Shown piece after piece: positions 1-7,220 of a stretch of 37,343 bases of DNA; the first letter of the stretch is position 1, and each line of letters begins with the position of its first letter. Origin of the DNA: DAIDJM01 sp964250215 (GTDB taxonomy: Bacteria > Pseudomonadota > Alphaproteobacteria > Acetobacterales > Acetobacteraceae); assembly GCA_964250215.1 (NCBI GenBank), contig CAXUEX010000010.1:1-37343 (forward strand), in the 5' to 3' direction. The position numbers and the translations under genes were made by a program. A model generated the notes under the pieces. It had not been told where the DNA came from, made no database searches, and saw only the letters and a program-made list of their open reading frames with translations.

Positions 1-1023
1 GGCACATCCAGCCTGGGCTCGGCGCGCCCACGACCCGCATCCGACCAGGCCGCCGTCTTCTGCCAGCACCAGCACCGCATCGCCGCGCCCGAAGCTGCCC
101 TGCACAGCCATCACACCGGCCGGCAGCAACGACCCGCCCGAAGCCAGCGCACAAGCGGCGCCGGCATCCACGCGGTATGCGCCGGCCGGTTGCAGCGTGC
201 CGGCGATCCAGCGCTTCCGCGCCGAGCGGCCGTCGGGCGCAGCCAGGAACCAGGTGCAGCGCGCGCCGGCGGCCAGCGCGCGCAACGGATGCATCACATC
301 TCCCAGGGAAACCGCCATGGCGCAGCCGGCGTGTGTGGCGATGCGTGCGGCCGCGATCTTTGTGCGCATGCCGCCCGAGGAGTAGCCCGGCGGCGGATCC
401 CCCGCGGCGCACTCGATGGCCGCGTCGATCAGCGGCACCAGCGGAATGTGGGCAGCCGCCGGATCGCGCCGCGGATCGGCCGAATATAACCCGTCGATAT
501 CGGAGAACAGCACGAGTTGATCCGCACCGATCATTTCGGCGACGCGCGCGGCGAGCCGGTCGTTGTCGCCGAAGCGGATTTCCGCTGTGGCCACGCTGTC
601 GTTTTCATTGATTACGGGAACGCAGCCCAAATCGAGCAAGGTGCGCAGCGTCGCCCGCGCATTCAGGTAACGCCGCCGGTCTTCCGTATCGCCGAAAGTG
701 AGCAGCAATTGCGCGGCGGTCATGCCATGCGCGGCCAATGCTTCGGTCCAGGCCTGTGCCAGACGGATCTGGCCCACCGCCGCGGCTGCCTGCTTCTCCT
801 CAAGCCGCAGCGATTTCTGCGGCAGCCCCAGCGTGTGCCGCGCGAGAGCGATGGCACCCGAGGACACCACCACCACCCGCGTGCCCCCGGCGTGGAATTC
901 CGCAATGTCCGCCGCCACCGACCCCAGCCATTGCCGGCGCAGCGCCGCCGACGCCGCATCCACGATCAGCGCGCTGCCGATCTTGATCACCAGCACGCGC
1001 GCCGCACGCGGATCGGGGATCAT
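1..1023 (-). CDS. proB: Glutamate 5-kinase, 3' end cut by window edge
   Basis: ProB phosphorylates glutamate with ATP, the first step of proline synthesis, in the cytoplasm. The ATG at 1021-1023 opens MIPDPRAARVLVIKIGSALI, with the kinase lysine and GS motif near residues 14-17, then VVVVSSGAIA, the INENDSVAT region, and SSGGMRTKI, which in this family contacts substrates. 341 codons lie in the window with no stop, against roughly 370 residues for PUA-containing ProB proteins, so only part of the C-terminal PUA domain is missing. The start overlaps the obgE stop (ATGA), which implies translational coupling in the rplU-rpmA-obgE-proB operon. The last 15 or so residues do not clearly resemble a PUA domain, and this cannot be resolved at the edge. 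Confidence 0.93.
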   Translation of the reverse strand, partial: MIPDPRAARVLVIKIGSALIVDAASAALRRQWLGSVAADIAEFHAGGTRVVVVSSGAIALARHTLGLPQKSLRLEEKQAAAAVGQIRLAQAWTEALAAHGMTAAQLLLTFGDTEDRRRYLNARATLRTLLDLGCVPVINENDSVATAEIRFGDNDRLAARVAEMIGADQLVLFSDIDGLYSADPRRDPAAAHIPLVPLIDAAIECAAGDPPPGYSSGGMRTKIAAARIATHAGCAMAVSLGDVMHPLRALAAGARCTWFLAAPDGRSARKRWIAGTLQPAGAYRVDAGAACALASGGSLLPAGVMAVQGSFGRGDAVLVLAEDGGLVGCGSWARRAQAGCA

Positions 1024-2021
1024 CCCGCCCGCGCCTGTACGATGCGGCCTTGCAGCGCGCGCAGCAGTTCCGGCACGCCGGCGCCCGTCGCACCCGAAAT
1101 CAGGTGCACCTCCGTGCCTGCGGCGCGGCGCAGCGCCGCCAGGCGCGTAGCCGTTTCGTGCGACGTCATGGCGTCCACCTTGTTCAGGGCAAGCAATGCC
1201 GGCTTTGCATCTAGGTCACAGCCGTATGCGGCAAGTTCCGCGCGGACCGTGCGCCAGGCCCGCACCACGTCTCCCGCCGCGCCATCGATCAGGTGCAGCA
1301 GCACCGCGCAGCGTTCCACATGGCCCAAGAACCGGTCTCCCAAACCCGCGCCTTCGTTCGCGCCTTCGATCAGCCCAGGGATGTCGGCCAGCACGAATTC
1401 CTCGCTGGCCGAAAGCCGCACCACGCCGAGCTGCGGATGCAGCGTGGTGAACGGGTAATCCGCAATTTTTGGCCGCGCCGCGGAAACCGCCGCCAGGAAC
1501 GTGGATTTGCCGGCATTCGGCAATCCCACCAGCCCGACATCGGCAATCAGCTTCAGCCGCAGCCACAGCCAGCGTTCCTGGCCGGCAAACCCCTTCGTGG
1601 CCCGGCGCGGCGCGCGGTTGGTGCTGGATTTGAAGTGCGCGTTGCCGAAGCCACCATCGCCGCCGCGGCAGATGAGCGCCGATTTAGTTGGCGAATCGAG
1701 ATCGGCGAGACGGGTCTCCCGGTCCTCGGCCAGGATTTCAGTGCCGACCGGCACATTGATGCGAAGTTCGCAAGCGGCCGCGCCCGTGCGATCCGATCCC
1801 GCGCCGTTGCCGCCCTTGCGCGCCCGGAAATGCTGCGTGTAGCGAAAATCGATCAGCGTGTTCAGGTTCGGCACGGCCTGGAACACGATGTCGCCGCCGC
1901 GGCCGCCGTTGCCGCCATCCGGGCCGCCGAATTCAATGAACTTCTCGCGCCGGAATGCCACCACGCCGTCGCCGCCGTCGCCAGATTTTACGAAGATCTT
2001 CGCTTGGTCAAGAAATTTCAT
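1020..2021 (-). CDS. obgE: Obg family GTPase ObgE/CgtA
   Basis: Essential ribosome-associated GTPase involved in late 50S assembly and stress control. The product is 333 residues when started at MKFLDQAKIFVKSGDGGDG, the invariant Obg start; an upstream in-frame extension of 19 codons encodes non-conserved residues and is rejected. The N-terminal glycine-rich Obg fold (GGPDGGNGGRGGD) is followed by the G domain, with G1 GLPNAGKST, G3 DIPGLIEGA and G4 NKVD. The family's variable C-terminal extension is short. The gene lies downstream of rpmA and overlaps proB by 4 nt. No strong Shine-Dalgarno sequence precedes the start, which sits next to the degenerate repeat at 2022-2093. Confidence 0.96.
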   Translation of the reverse strand: MKFLDQAKIFVKSGDGGDGVVAFRREKFIEFGGPDGGNGGRGGDIVFQAVPNLNTLIDFRYTQHFRARKGGNGAGSDRTGAAACELRINVPVGTEILAEDRETRLADLDSPTKSALICRGGDGGFGNAHFKSSTNRAPRRATKGFAGQERWLWLRLKLIADVGLVGLPNAGKSTFLAAVSAARPKIADYPFTTLHPQLGVVRLSASEEFVLADIPGLIEGANEGAGLGDRFLGHVERCAVLLHLIDGAAGDVVRAWRTVRAELAAYGCDLDAKPALLALNKVDAMTSHETATRLAALRRAAGTEVHLISGATGAGVPELLRALQGRIVQARAG

Positions 2022-2093
2022 CTGCAAGTCGCGAGTTGCGAGTTGACAGTCTCCAGACATCCAATCTGGAAACTGCAAACTGGCAACTGAAAA
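2022..2093. repeat. Degenerate short repeat between rpmA and obgE
   Basis: The 72-bp gap between the two ribosome-related genes is made of decaying copies of a unit like AACTGGCAACT. On the plus strand GTCGCGAGTTGCGAGTTGAC is followed by CTGCAAACTGGCAACTGAAA. The two halves are partly inverted relative to each other and could fold in the mRNA just ahead of obgE. It is unlike the GC-rich surroundings. It looks like intergenic filler repeat. Function unknown. Confidence 0.5.
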
Positions 2094-2342
2094 CTACTCT
2101 ACAGAAACGAACACCCGGCCTTCTGCCTTGCGGTCAAATTTCACATGCCCTTTGCTCAGCGCAAAAATCGTGTGATCGCGGCCAAGCCCGACATTCTGCC
2201 CGGGCTTCCACTTGGTGCCGCGCTGGCGAATAATGATGTTGCCGGCGATCACGGCCTCTCCCCCGGATTTCTTCACGCCGAGCCGCCGACCCTCCGTATC
2301 GCGCCCGTTGCGCGACGAACCGCCCGCCTTCTTGTGTGCCAT
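2094..2342 (-). CDS. rpmA: 50S ribosomal protein L27
   Basis: Structural protein of the large ribosomal subunit near the peptidyl-transferase centre. The 82-residue product starts MAHKKAGGSSRNGRDTEGRR, the classic bacterial L27 N-terminus, without the cleavable N-terminal extension seen in Firmicutes. VKKSGGEAVIAGNIIIRQRG and KFDRKAEGRVFVSVE follow as in other alphaproteobacteria. It sits 13 bp after rplU on the same strand and ahead of obgE, the usual order. Length and sequence are complete. Confidence 0.98.
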   Translation of the reverse strand: MAHKKAGGSSRNGRDTEGRRLGVKKSGGEAVIAGNIIIRQRGTKWKPGQNVGLGRDHTIFALSKGHVKFDRKAEGRVFVSVE

Positions 2343-2355
2343 GTTCCAGGTTCCT

Positions 2356-2673
2356 CTATGCGCCAGCCGAAATTTCGGCCACGCGCAGCACAGTCACTTG
2401 CTGGCGGTGGCCGTTCTTGCGGCGGCTGTTCTGCCGCCGGCGCTTCTTGAAGATGATCACTTTGTCCAGCCGATCCTGCGCGATCACGGTTGCGGTCACG
2501 CTGGCGCCCGGCACCGTGGGCGCGCCGAGCGTGGTGCCTGCCTCCGACCCCACCGCGAGCACATCGGTGAAGGTGAACACCGATCCGGGTTCCGCCTCCA
2601 GCTTCTCCACCTTCAGCACCTGCGAAGGCGTCACCCGATACTGTTTTCCGCCGGTGCGGATCACTGCAAACAT
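2356..2673 (-). CDS. rplU: 50S ribosomal protein L21
   Basis: Large-subunit ribosomal protein that binds 23S rRNA. The start is placed at MFAVIRTGGKQYRVTPSQV (105 residues), the conserved L21 opening, with GGAG about 9 nt upstream; the longer in-frame reading of 20 more codons begins with unrelated residues and is not used. The KVIIFKKRRRQNSRRKNGHRQ stretch is the typical basic C-terminal RNA-binding motif. It is the first gene of the rplU-rpmA-obgE-proB operon and is divergent from the SDR gene at 2882; the promoter must lie in 2674-2881. Confidence 0.98.
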   Translation of the reverse strand: MFAVIRTGGKQYRVTPSQVLKVEKLEAEPGSVFTFTDVLAVGSEAGTTLGAPTVPGASVTATVIAQDRLDKVIIFKKRRRQNSRRKNGHRQQVTVLRVAEISAGA

Positions 2674-2719
2674 GACAAAGCTCCGGTGGGCGTCAGCAGC
2701 GCCCAATTCTTTTCGTTGC

Positions 2720-2735
2720 GGGTGCTTGCGCACCC
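2720..2735 (-). promoter_or_regulatory. Hairpin in the presumed rplU leader
   Basis: GGGTGC and GCACCC form a perfect 6-bp stem around a TTGC tetraloop, 47 nt upstream of the rplU start. On the minus strand it is followed by an A-rich stretch before the Shine-Dalgarno sequence. It could be an L21 leader or attenuator-type structure. No promoter is mapped, so the transcript may not include it. Confidence 0.25.
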
Positions 2736-2881
2736 CGAAGCCGGCAACGCGCCGGGCCGCGCAGAGCGGACCCTGAACGGCAGCCGTGCCTTAATCGGCG
2801 ACCCCCGCCATTGTCAACCGACCGGCCCGCAACTTTGCCAGCCGCCGGCGCTCAAAACTGCACCCGAATCAGGAGGCTTGC

Positions 2882-3646
2882 ATGCAACGCTTCGGCGGCG
2901 AGGTGGTGGTGGTGACGGGCGCCGGCTCCGGCATCGGCGCCGCGACGGCCCGGCGGTTTTCTGGCGAAGGCGCCAGCGTGGTGTTGGGCGATACCAACGC
3001 GGAGAAGCTGCGCGCCGTCGCCGCCGAATTGCCGCCCGATCGCACGCTCATCCAACCCACCGACGTCGCCGAGTTCGGGCAGGTGCAGGCGCTGGTGGAG
3101 GCGGCCGTGTCCCGGTTCGGGGCCTTGCATACGATGGTAAACAATGCCGGCATCGCGCCCGCCGGTCCGTTCATGGAACTGCCGGTATCGGCCTGGCGCG
3201 CGGTGATGGCCACCGACCTCGACGGCGTGTTCCACGGCTGCCGCGCCGCCATTCCGCACCTGCTGAAAACCCGAGGCGCTATCGTGAATGTCTCCTCAGT
3301 TTCCGGCCTGGGCGGCGACTGGAACCTGAGCTTCTACAATGCCGCCAAGGGCGCCGTATCCAACCTGACGCGCGCCTTGGCGCTGGAATTCGGGGCACAG
3401 GGCGTGCGTGTGAACGCGGTGGCGCCGAGCCTGACGTTCACTGGCCTGACCGACAACATGAAGAACGATGCTGCGCTGATGCAGAAATTCGCCGACCGTA
3501 TCCCGATGGGCCGCGGCGCCGAGCCCGAGGAAGTGGCCGCCGTGATCGCGTTTCTGGCCAGCGAGGACGCCGAATTCGTCACTGGCGTGATCCTGCCCGT
3601 GGATGGCGGCCTCTCCGCCTCGAACGGACAGCCCCGGCTGAGCTGA
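2882..3646 (+). CDS. SDR family NAD(P)-dependent oxidoreductase
   Basis: Classical short-chain dehydrogenase/reductase of 254 residues. Its Rossmann glycine motif is TGAGSGIG (residues 12-19), a D at the end of beta-2 (GDTNAEK) suggests NAD preference, NNAG lies at 87-90, and the catalytic set is Ser near 139 with Tyr152 and Lys156 in FYNAAKGA. The C-terminal VTGVILPVDGGLSA is the usual SDR ending. AGGAGG lies 6 nt before the ATG. It stands alone between the divergent rplU operon and the tRNA-Ser gene, so the substrate cannot be assigned; 3-oxoacyl or sugar/alcohol oxidoreductases are possible. Confidence 0.92.
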   Translation: MQRFGGEVVVVTGAGSGIGAATARRFSGEGASVVLGDTNAEKLRAVAAELPPDRTLIQPTDVAEFGQVQALVEAAVSRFGALHTMVNNAGIAPAGPFMELPVSAWRAVMATDLDGVFHGCRAAIPHLLKTRGAIVNVSSVSGLGGDWNLSFYNAAKGAVSNLTRALALEFGAQGVRVNAVAPSLTFTGLTDNMKNDAALMQKFADRIPMGRGAEPEEVAAVIAFLASEDAEFVTGVILPVDGGLSASNGQPRLS

Positions 3647-3686
3647 TTTGCCGCCCTGCTTGCCGCCACTTATAAGCGGCGCCGCG

Positions 3687-3776
<90 letters not shown>

Positions 3777-3794
3777 CATACCCCATTCGTGCCC

Positions 3795-3895
3795 GTTCGC
3801 GACCGTTCGCTTTTGCCTGCGGTCTGCCTGTAAGTCCCTGATATTCCTTCGTGAAGCACCCTCCTAAGCGTTCGCTTCGGTTCGCTTGCGTTCGC
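3795..3895 (+). repeat. Five GTTCGC repeats on a 10-bp pitch
   Basis: GTTCGC begins at 3795, 3805, 3870, 3880 and 3890: two clusters in which copies are exactly 10 bp apart, one helical turn. The three-copy cluster reads as GTTCGCTTNS units. A further copy lies at 11089 in the other element end. The arrangement suits cooperative protein binding on one DNA face, most simply integrase arm sites or excisionase sites. The 242 bp from the tRNA to int hold this array and no gene. Confidence 0.55.
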
Positions 3896-3922
3896 TTTCA
3901 GCCGGGCTTATGAATAGGGGAA
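3889..3922 (+). repeat. Left copy of the 34-bp element-end repeat
   Basis: Starts CGTTCGCT, contains CAGCCGG, and ends TAGGGGAA. It aligns without gaps to 11088-11121 at 27 of 34 positions, in direct orientation. TAGGGGA also occurs inverted at 3975-3981 and 3998-4004, just before int. These are probable recombinase arm sites. Confidence 0.55.
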
Positions 3923-4018
3923 GGTGTCGGGGAGAAGGGGACAGTTCCCTTTTCCCGGCCGAGAAGGCGGGTTTTCCCCTACTCCGGGGTTGACCCGTCC
4001 CCTACTGGGGAGGCGGGA

Positions 4019-5260
4019 TTGCCGAAGCTGGTAAAGCCGCTCACGGCGGTTGACGTGCGGAGCAAGCCGCCAGGGCGGCATGGCGATGGCGGTGGGCTCT
4101 ACTTGCTGGCCAAGGGGCCAGATTCGGCGTTCTGGCTGTTCCGCTACAAGGTTGCCGGCAAGATGCGCGAGGCCGGACTTGGCCGGGCGCGTGGCAGGGG
4201 CGCCACCCCGCTGGCCGAAGCCCGGGAGCGCGCCGCCGCCATGCTCCGCGACGTGCGCGCCGGCCGTGATCCCCTGGCGGAGCGGGAGCAAGCCGCCAGG
4301 GCTGCCGCAATTGAAGCTCGCACCTTCGCCCAAGCGGCCGAAGCCTTCGTGGCCGCGCAAGCCGCTTCCTGGCGCAACGCCAAGCACGCCGGGCAATGGC
4401 GCGCCACGCTGGCCACCTACGCCTTCCCGACCATTGGCGCCCTGCCGGTGGCGGTGGTGGCCACCGAACATGTGCTGGCGATCCTCACGCCGCTTTGGCA
4501 GGCGAAAGCCGAAACCGCTTCCCGGCTGCGCGGCCGTATCGAGCAAGTGCTTGATGCTGAGCGGGTGCATGGCAACCGCAGCGGCGAAAACCCGGCAAGA
4601 TGGCGCGGCCACCTGGACAAGCTGTTGCCGGCCCGCAGCAAAGTCGCGCCCGTTGAACACCATGCGGCGCTGCCCTGGCCCGACCTGCCTGCCTTCATGC
4701 GGCGGCTTGGCGTGGCGGACGGCATGGGCGCCCGCGCACTGGAACTGGCGATTCTGACGGCGGCCCGGTCCGGCGAAGTGCTGGGGGCGCGCTGGGGCGA
4801 AATCGACATGGAGGCGCGCACCTGGACAGTGCCGGCGGCGCGCATGAAGGTCGGGCGGGAACACCGGGTGCCGCTGGCCGAGCCCACGCTGGCGCTGCTG
4901 CACCGGCTGGCGACGCTCCGGGAGGATGCCGACCCGTCCGGCTTCCTGTTTCCCGGCGCGGCCCCCGGCAAGCCGCTTTCCAACATGACCATGACGGCGG
5001 TGCTGCGCCGCATGAAGCGGGCTGACGTGGTGCCGCACGGCTTCCGCAGCACCTTCCGCGATTGGGCGGCCGAAACCACCGGCTTCCCTTCGGAAGTGGT
5101 GGAGATGGCCTTGGCCCATGCGGTCGGGGACAAGGTGGAAGCCGCCTACCGGCGCGGCGATCTATTTGAGAAGCGGCGCCAGTTGATGGCGGCTTGGGCG
5201 AGCTACGCCACCGGCCCGGCGGAAGGGGCGATCCCCATTCGGAGCTTTCGCCATGCGTGA
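4019..5260 (+). CDS. int: Tyrosine-type site-specific integrase
   Basis: Integrase of the P4-like type that catalyses insertion into and excision from the tRNA-Ser gene. The 413-residue product has an N-terminal arm-binding domain of the DUF4102 type (LTAVDVRSKPPGRHGDGGGL, about 1-90), a SAM-like core-binding domain (about 100-185), and a catalytic domain with Arg250 (TAARSGE), the H-x-x-R box HGFR at 340-343, His367 (LAHAV) and the nucleophile Tyr377 (AAYRRGD). The start is a TTG with GGGGAGG 5 nt upstream; no better ATG exists. It lies next to the attL-like junction, reading inward. Its stop codon TGA is the first 3 nt of one copy of the 27-bp repeat. Confidence 0.95.
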   Translation: MPKLVKPLTAVDVRSKPPGRHGDGGGLYLLAKGPDSAFWLFRYKVAGKMREAGLGRARGRGATPLAEARERAAAMLRDVRAGRDPLAEREQAARAAAIEARTFAQAAEAFVAAQAASWRNAKHAGQWRATLATYAFPTIGALPVAVVATEHVLAILTPLWQAKAETASRLRGRIEQVLDAERVHGNRSGENPARWRGHLDKLLPARSKVAPVEHHAALPWPDLPAFMRRLGVADGMGARALELAILTAARSGEVLGARWGEIDMEARTWTVPAARMKVGREHRVPLAEPTLALLHRLATLREDADPSGFLFPGAAPGKPLSNMTMTAVLRRMKRADVVPHGFRSTFRDWAAETTGFPSEVVEMALAHAVGDKVEAAYRRGDLFEKRRQLMAAWASYATGPAEGAIPIRSFRHA

Positions 5261-5284
5261 CACAGCGGACACTGCGGACACAAA
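5258..5284 (+). repeat. 27-bp repeat, copy 1 (over the int stop)
   Basis: Begins TGACACAGCGGACAC and is a triple run of a 9-bp unit like GACACAGCG. It is identical over 27 nt to the reverse complement of 10019-10045 and differs by one base from 9966-9992. The first three bases are the int stop codon. See the copies near 9966 and 10019. Confidence 0.8.
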
Positions 5285-5331
5285 GGCCACGGTTGATACT
5301 GCGGGGAATACTGCTACATGGAAGGCAGCCG

Positions 5332-5583
5332 GTGGCGCGGGCTGAAAAGACGCTGGCCGCGATGCGGGAGAACCCGCGCGACTGGCGGATTGAGACGCTG
5401 GAAAGCGTGGCCGCCGCGTTCGGGGTGAACTGTCGCAAGCCGGGCGGCAGTCACGTGGTGTTCGAGCATCCGGCGGTGATCGAGGCGCTATCGGTGCCGG
5501 CCCGGCGGCCCATCAAGCCGGTCTATGTGCGGCGTTTCGTGCGGCTGGTGGAGGCGGTGCGGGAGAGTGGTGATGGAGCTTGA
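5332..5583 (+). CDS. hicA: HicA-type toxin (mRNA interferase)
   Basis: Small basic protein of the HicA family: a double-stranded-RNA-binding-like fold that cleaves mRNA when not bound by HicB. The 83 residues run MARAEKTLAAMRENPRDWRI, then an AFGVNCRKPGGSHVVFEHP core containing the G-G-S-H catalytic histidine motif, then KPVYVRRFVRLVEAV. The start is a GTG at 5332 with GGAAGG upstream; the longer in-frame reading would run back through the 27-bp repeat and the int tail. It overlaps hicB by 11 nt. The pair probably stabilises the element after loss (addiction), which is inference. Confidence 0.85.
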   Translation: MARAEKTLAAMRENPRDWRIETLESVAAAFGVNCRKPGGSHVVFEHPAVIEALSVPARRPIKPVYVRRFVRLVEAVRESGDGA

Positions 5584-5956
5584 ATATCCGGTCACGGTGC
5601 GTCGGCTGACCGACGATGAAGGCGGCGGGTATCTGGCGGAACTGCCGGACCTGCCCGGCTGTATGTCCGATGGCGAGACGGTGGCCGAAGCGGTGGCGAA
5701 TGTGCGGGAAGCGCAAGCCGACTGGATTGCCGCCATGCGTGAGGCCGGCCGCCCCGTGCCGCCGCCCGGCGCCGATCCGGCCGAAGGCTATTCCGGCAAG
5801 TGGGTTCTGCGCACCCCGCGTTCCCTGCACCGATTGCTCGCCGAGCGGGCGAGGCGGGAGGGCGTGAGCCTGAACATGCTGGCGGTGGCGTTGCTGGCCG
5901 AAGGGCTGGGGCATCGCCCGCCGGAGAGTAACCGGCCCGGCGGCACCGGGAATTAG
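5573..5956 (+). CDS. hicB: HicB-type antitoxin
   Basis: Antitoxin partner of HicA, starting MELEYPVTVRRLTDDEGGGY at 5573 inside the hicA 3' end. Residues 1-60 form the partly degraded RNase H-like HicB fold (YLAELPDLPGCMSDGETVAEAVANVREAQADW). Residues 80-115 (RTPRSLHRLLAERARREGVSLNMLAVALLAEGL) look like a ribbon-helix-helix DNA-binding domain, so it may autoregulate the operon. Its length of 127 residues is normal for HicB. The 16 extra in-frame codons upstream are not conserved and are excluded. The order hicA then hicB is the common one. Confidence 0.88.
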   Translation: MELEYPVTVRRLTDDEGGGYLAELPDLPGCMSDGETVAEAVANVREAQADWIAAMREAGRPVPPPGADPAEGYSGKWVLRTPRSLHRLLAERARREGVSLNMLAVALLAEGLGHRPPESNRPGGTGN

Positions 5957-6017
5957 GGCGACGCGGCGGTGGTGATGCACCGGCCGCGCCTAACCCACAG
6001 CATGGGAAGGAACCCCA

Positions 6018-6191
6018 ATGCCGAAGGCTGAAAAGAACGCTAGCACGCCGGGCCCCGAGCTTGGCCCGGTGATGGCGCGGATGCGAGAGATTGCGGCGCA
6101 ATCGGGCGACACGCTGCTGCTGGCGAACGGGCCGCCGCACGCGGATTTTGAACTGTTGGACCTCTGCGCGGACGCGGACGATGCGGCGTGA
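6018..6191 (+). CDS. Small hypothetical protein, 57 residues
   Basis: Not in any family I can name. ATG at 6018 is preceded by GGAAGG at a 7-nt spacing, which makes translation likely. The product is acidic in its C-terminal half (HADFELLDLCADADDAA) and has a basic start (MPKAEKN). Its stop overlaps the GTG start of the next gene (GTGA), suggesting coupled translation and a shared job. The codon composition is GC-rich like the host, unlike its partner. Confidence 0.6.
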   Translation: MPKAEKNASTPGPELGPVMARMREIAAQSGDTLLLANGPPHADFELLDLCADADDAA

Positions 6192-6790
6192 GCGGAAGCG
6201 AGATTGCCACACGAGAAGCCTTGCTTGACCGGATTGAAAACTGGCAGGCGATATTTGAGCAAAATCAAAACCCCCTCTACGTTTGGCTAGCGATTGCCTA
6301 TTGCCTTCAATTCAGCGAACCCCTTCCAACGTGGTGCATGAATTATCTGCACGTGAGCGCACTGGACATGTTTGCGCTCATGGAAGCAGTCTGCGGGCAG
6401 GATTTTGCGATTGATCTAACCCGCGACGGCGGATCAATGACCGCGACCGAAGCAGCCGACCGCGTAAACTACGCTCTTAAAATCAAGCGGCAGGGTTACA
6501 ATGCGTTCAAACAACTGCTGAGCGATAGGCAAGCCGCGGGAGATTGGGCAACCAAAAAGTCGGCAGAACACTTGAGAGAACTTTCGGCGTTGTTTCTGCC
6601 ATTACAAGGGAAATATGACGACGAGCCGGCCAAGGCTTTGCGGAAAATCCGTGAACGACGGGGCATCGGCGAGCGGGACGATGGCACCGGTGATGACCGG
6701 CAGTTGCAGCGCCAGTTACGCAAGGGAGCGCAAGTGGTTCACCCGCGAGTGGGCCGCGATCCACCCCGGCGGACAAAACCTAAGGGGTAG
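6188..6790 (+). CDS. Hypothetical protein of the element, AT-richer than neighbours
   Basis: 200-residue protein of unknown function. Residues 18-60 (NWQAIFEQNQNPLYVWLAIAYC, then LQFSEPLPTWCMNYL) form a tryptophan-rich helical region; I know similar NPLYVW-type proteins only as uncharacterised genes of mobile elements. The C-terminal 45 residues are very basic and low in complexity (RRGIGERDDGTGDDRQLQRQ onward) and could be a disordered nucleic-acid-binding tail or a frame disturbance. The first 450 nt are visibly AT-richer than everything around, which suggests separate acquisition. The GTG start overlaps the 57-residue gene's stop. Confidence 0.65.
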   Translation: MSGSEIATREALLDRIENWQAIFEQNQNPLYVWLAIAYCLQFSEPLPTWCMNYLHVSALDMFALMEAVCGQDFAIDLTRDGGSMTATEAADRVNYALKIKRQGYNAFKQLLSDRQAAGDWATKKSAEHLRELSALFLPLQGKYDDEPAKALRKIRERRGIGERDDGTGDDRQLQRQLRKGAQVVHPRVGRDPPRRTKPKG

Positions 6791-6868
6791 GTTCTGTCCT
6801 TCACAGGCCATGTGGCATCCGCAATTTTACCCGCACGCGCACCACCGCGCTGCGAGGAACAAATTGCC

Positions 6869-7096
6869 ATGCATGAAGCGCTTGCCTACACCGTCGAACG
6901 CGCCTGCGAAGTCGGCGGAATCAAAAAGACGCACCTCTACGGTGCAATTGCGGCCGGGAGGATCGACGCCAGAAAGTCCGGCGGTCGCACGCTGATTCTG
7001 GCCGATAGCCTGCGGCGCTATGTCGAAAGCCTGCCGCCGGCCGAAATCCGCATTGGCCGCAAAGCAGCCGAAACAACGAACGCCGCCGCAGCCTGA
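6869..7096 (+). CDS. Excisionase-like HTH DNA-binding protein
   Basis: 75-residue protein with a winged-helix/MerR-like N-terminus: AYTVERACEVGGIKKTHLYG is a helix-turn-helix, and AAGRIDARKSGGRTLILADS is the wing that follows it in AlpA/Xis-type proteins. Such proteins control element excision and transcription. The start at the ATG at 6869 has GAGGA upstream; the in-frame extension to 6812 has no conserved residues. It lies between the cargo pair and the replication genes, which suits a switch between integrated and excised states (inference). Confidence 0.75.
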   Translation: MHEALAYTVERACEVGGIKKTHLYGAIAAGRIDARKSGGRTLILADSLRRYVESLPPAEIRIGRKAAETTNAAAA

Positions 7097-7103
7097 AACG
7101 AAA

Positions 7104-7130
7104 CCGCCGGCCCTTGGACGGAACCGGCGG
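7104..7130 (+). terminator. Hairpin after the HTH gene
   Basis: CCGCCGG and CCGGCGG pair perfectly around a 13-nt loop, starting 8 nt after the stop codon of the HTH gene. No T tract follows, so it may be a weak or factor-dependent terminator, or an mRNA-protecting hairpin. Confidence 0.4.
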
Positions 7131-7220
7131 GGATCGATTCTGATGGTGCTGGGGAGCCCCGTCTTTATCGGTTCACGTCGCGAAAGTCCAGGCCGATCTA
7201 GGCCGAAAGGACATTTTATC

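Noticed and set aside
1..45. Frameshift near the C-terminus of proB
   Set aside because: The last 15 residues look unusual for a PUA domain but no alternative frame is clearly better and the gene runs off the window.
3795..3895. Possible CRISPR array in the GTTCGC repeats
   Set aside because: Repeat unit is 6 nt with 10-bp pitch and no spacers of CRISPR length; no cas genes.
6615..6995. Overlapping ORF in the tail of the 200-residue unknown
   Set aside because: Runs through the intergenic region and the HTH gene in the wrong frame, with no ribosome-binding site.
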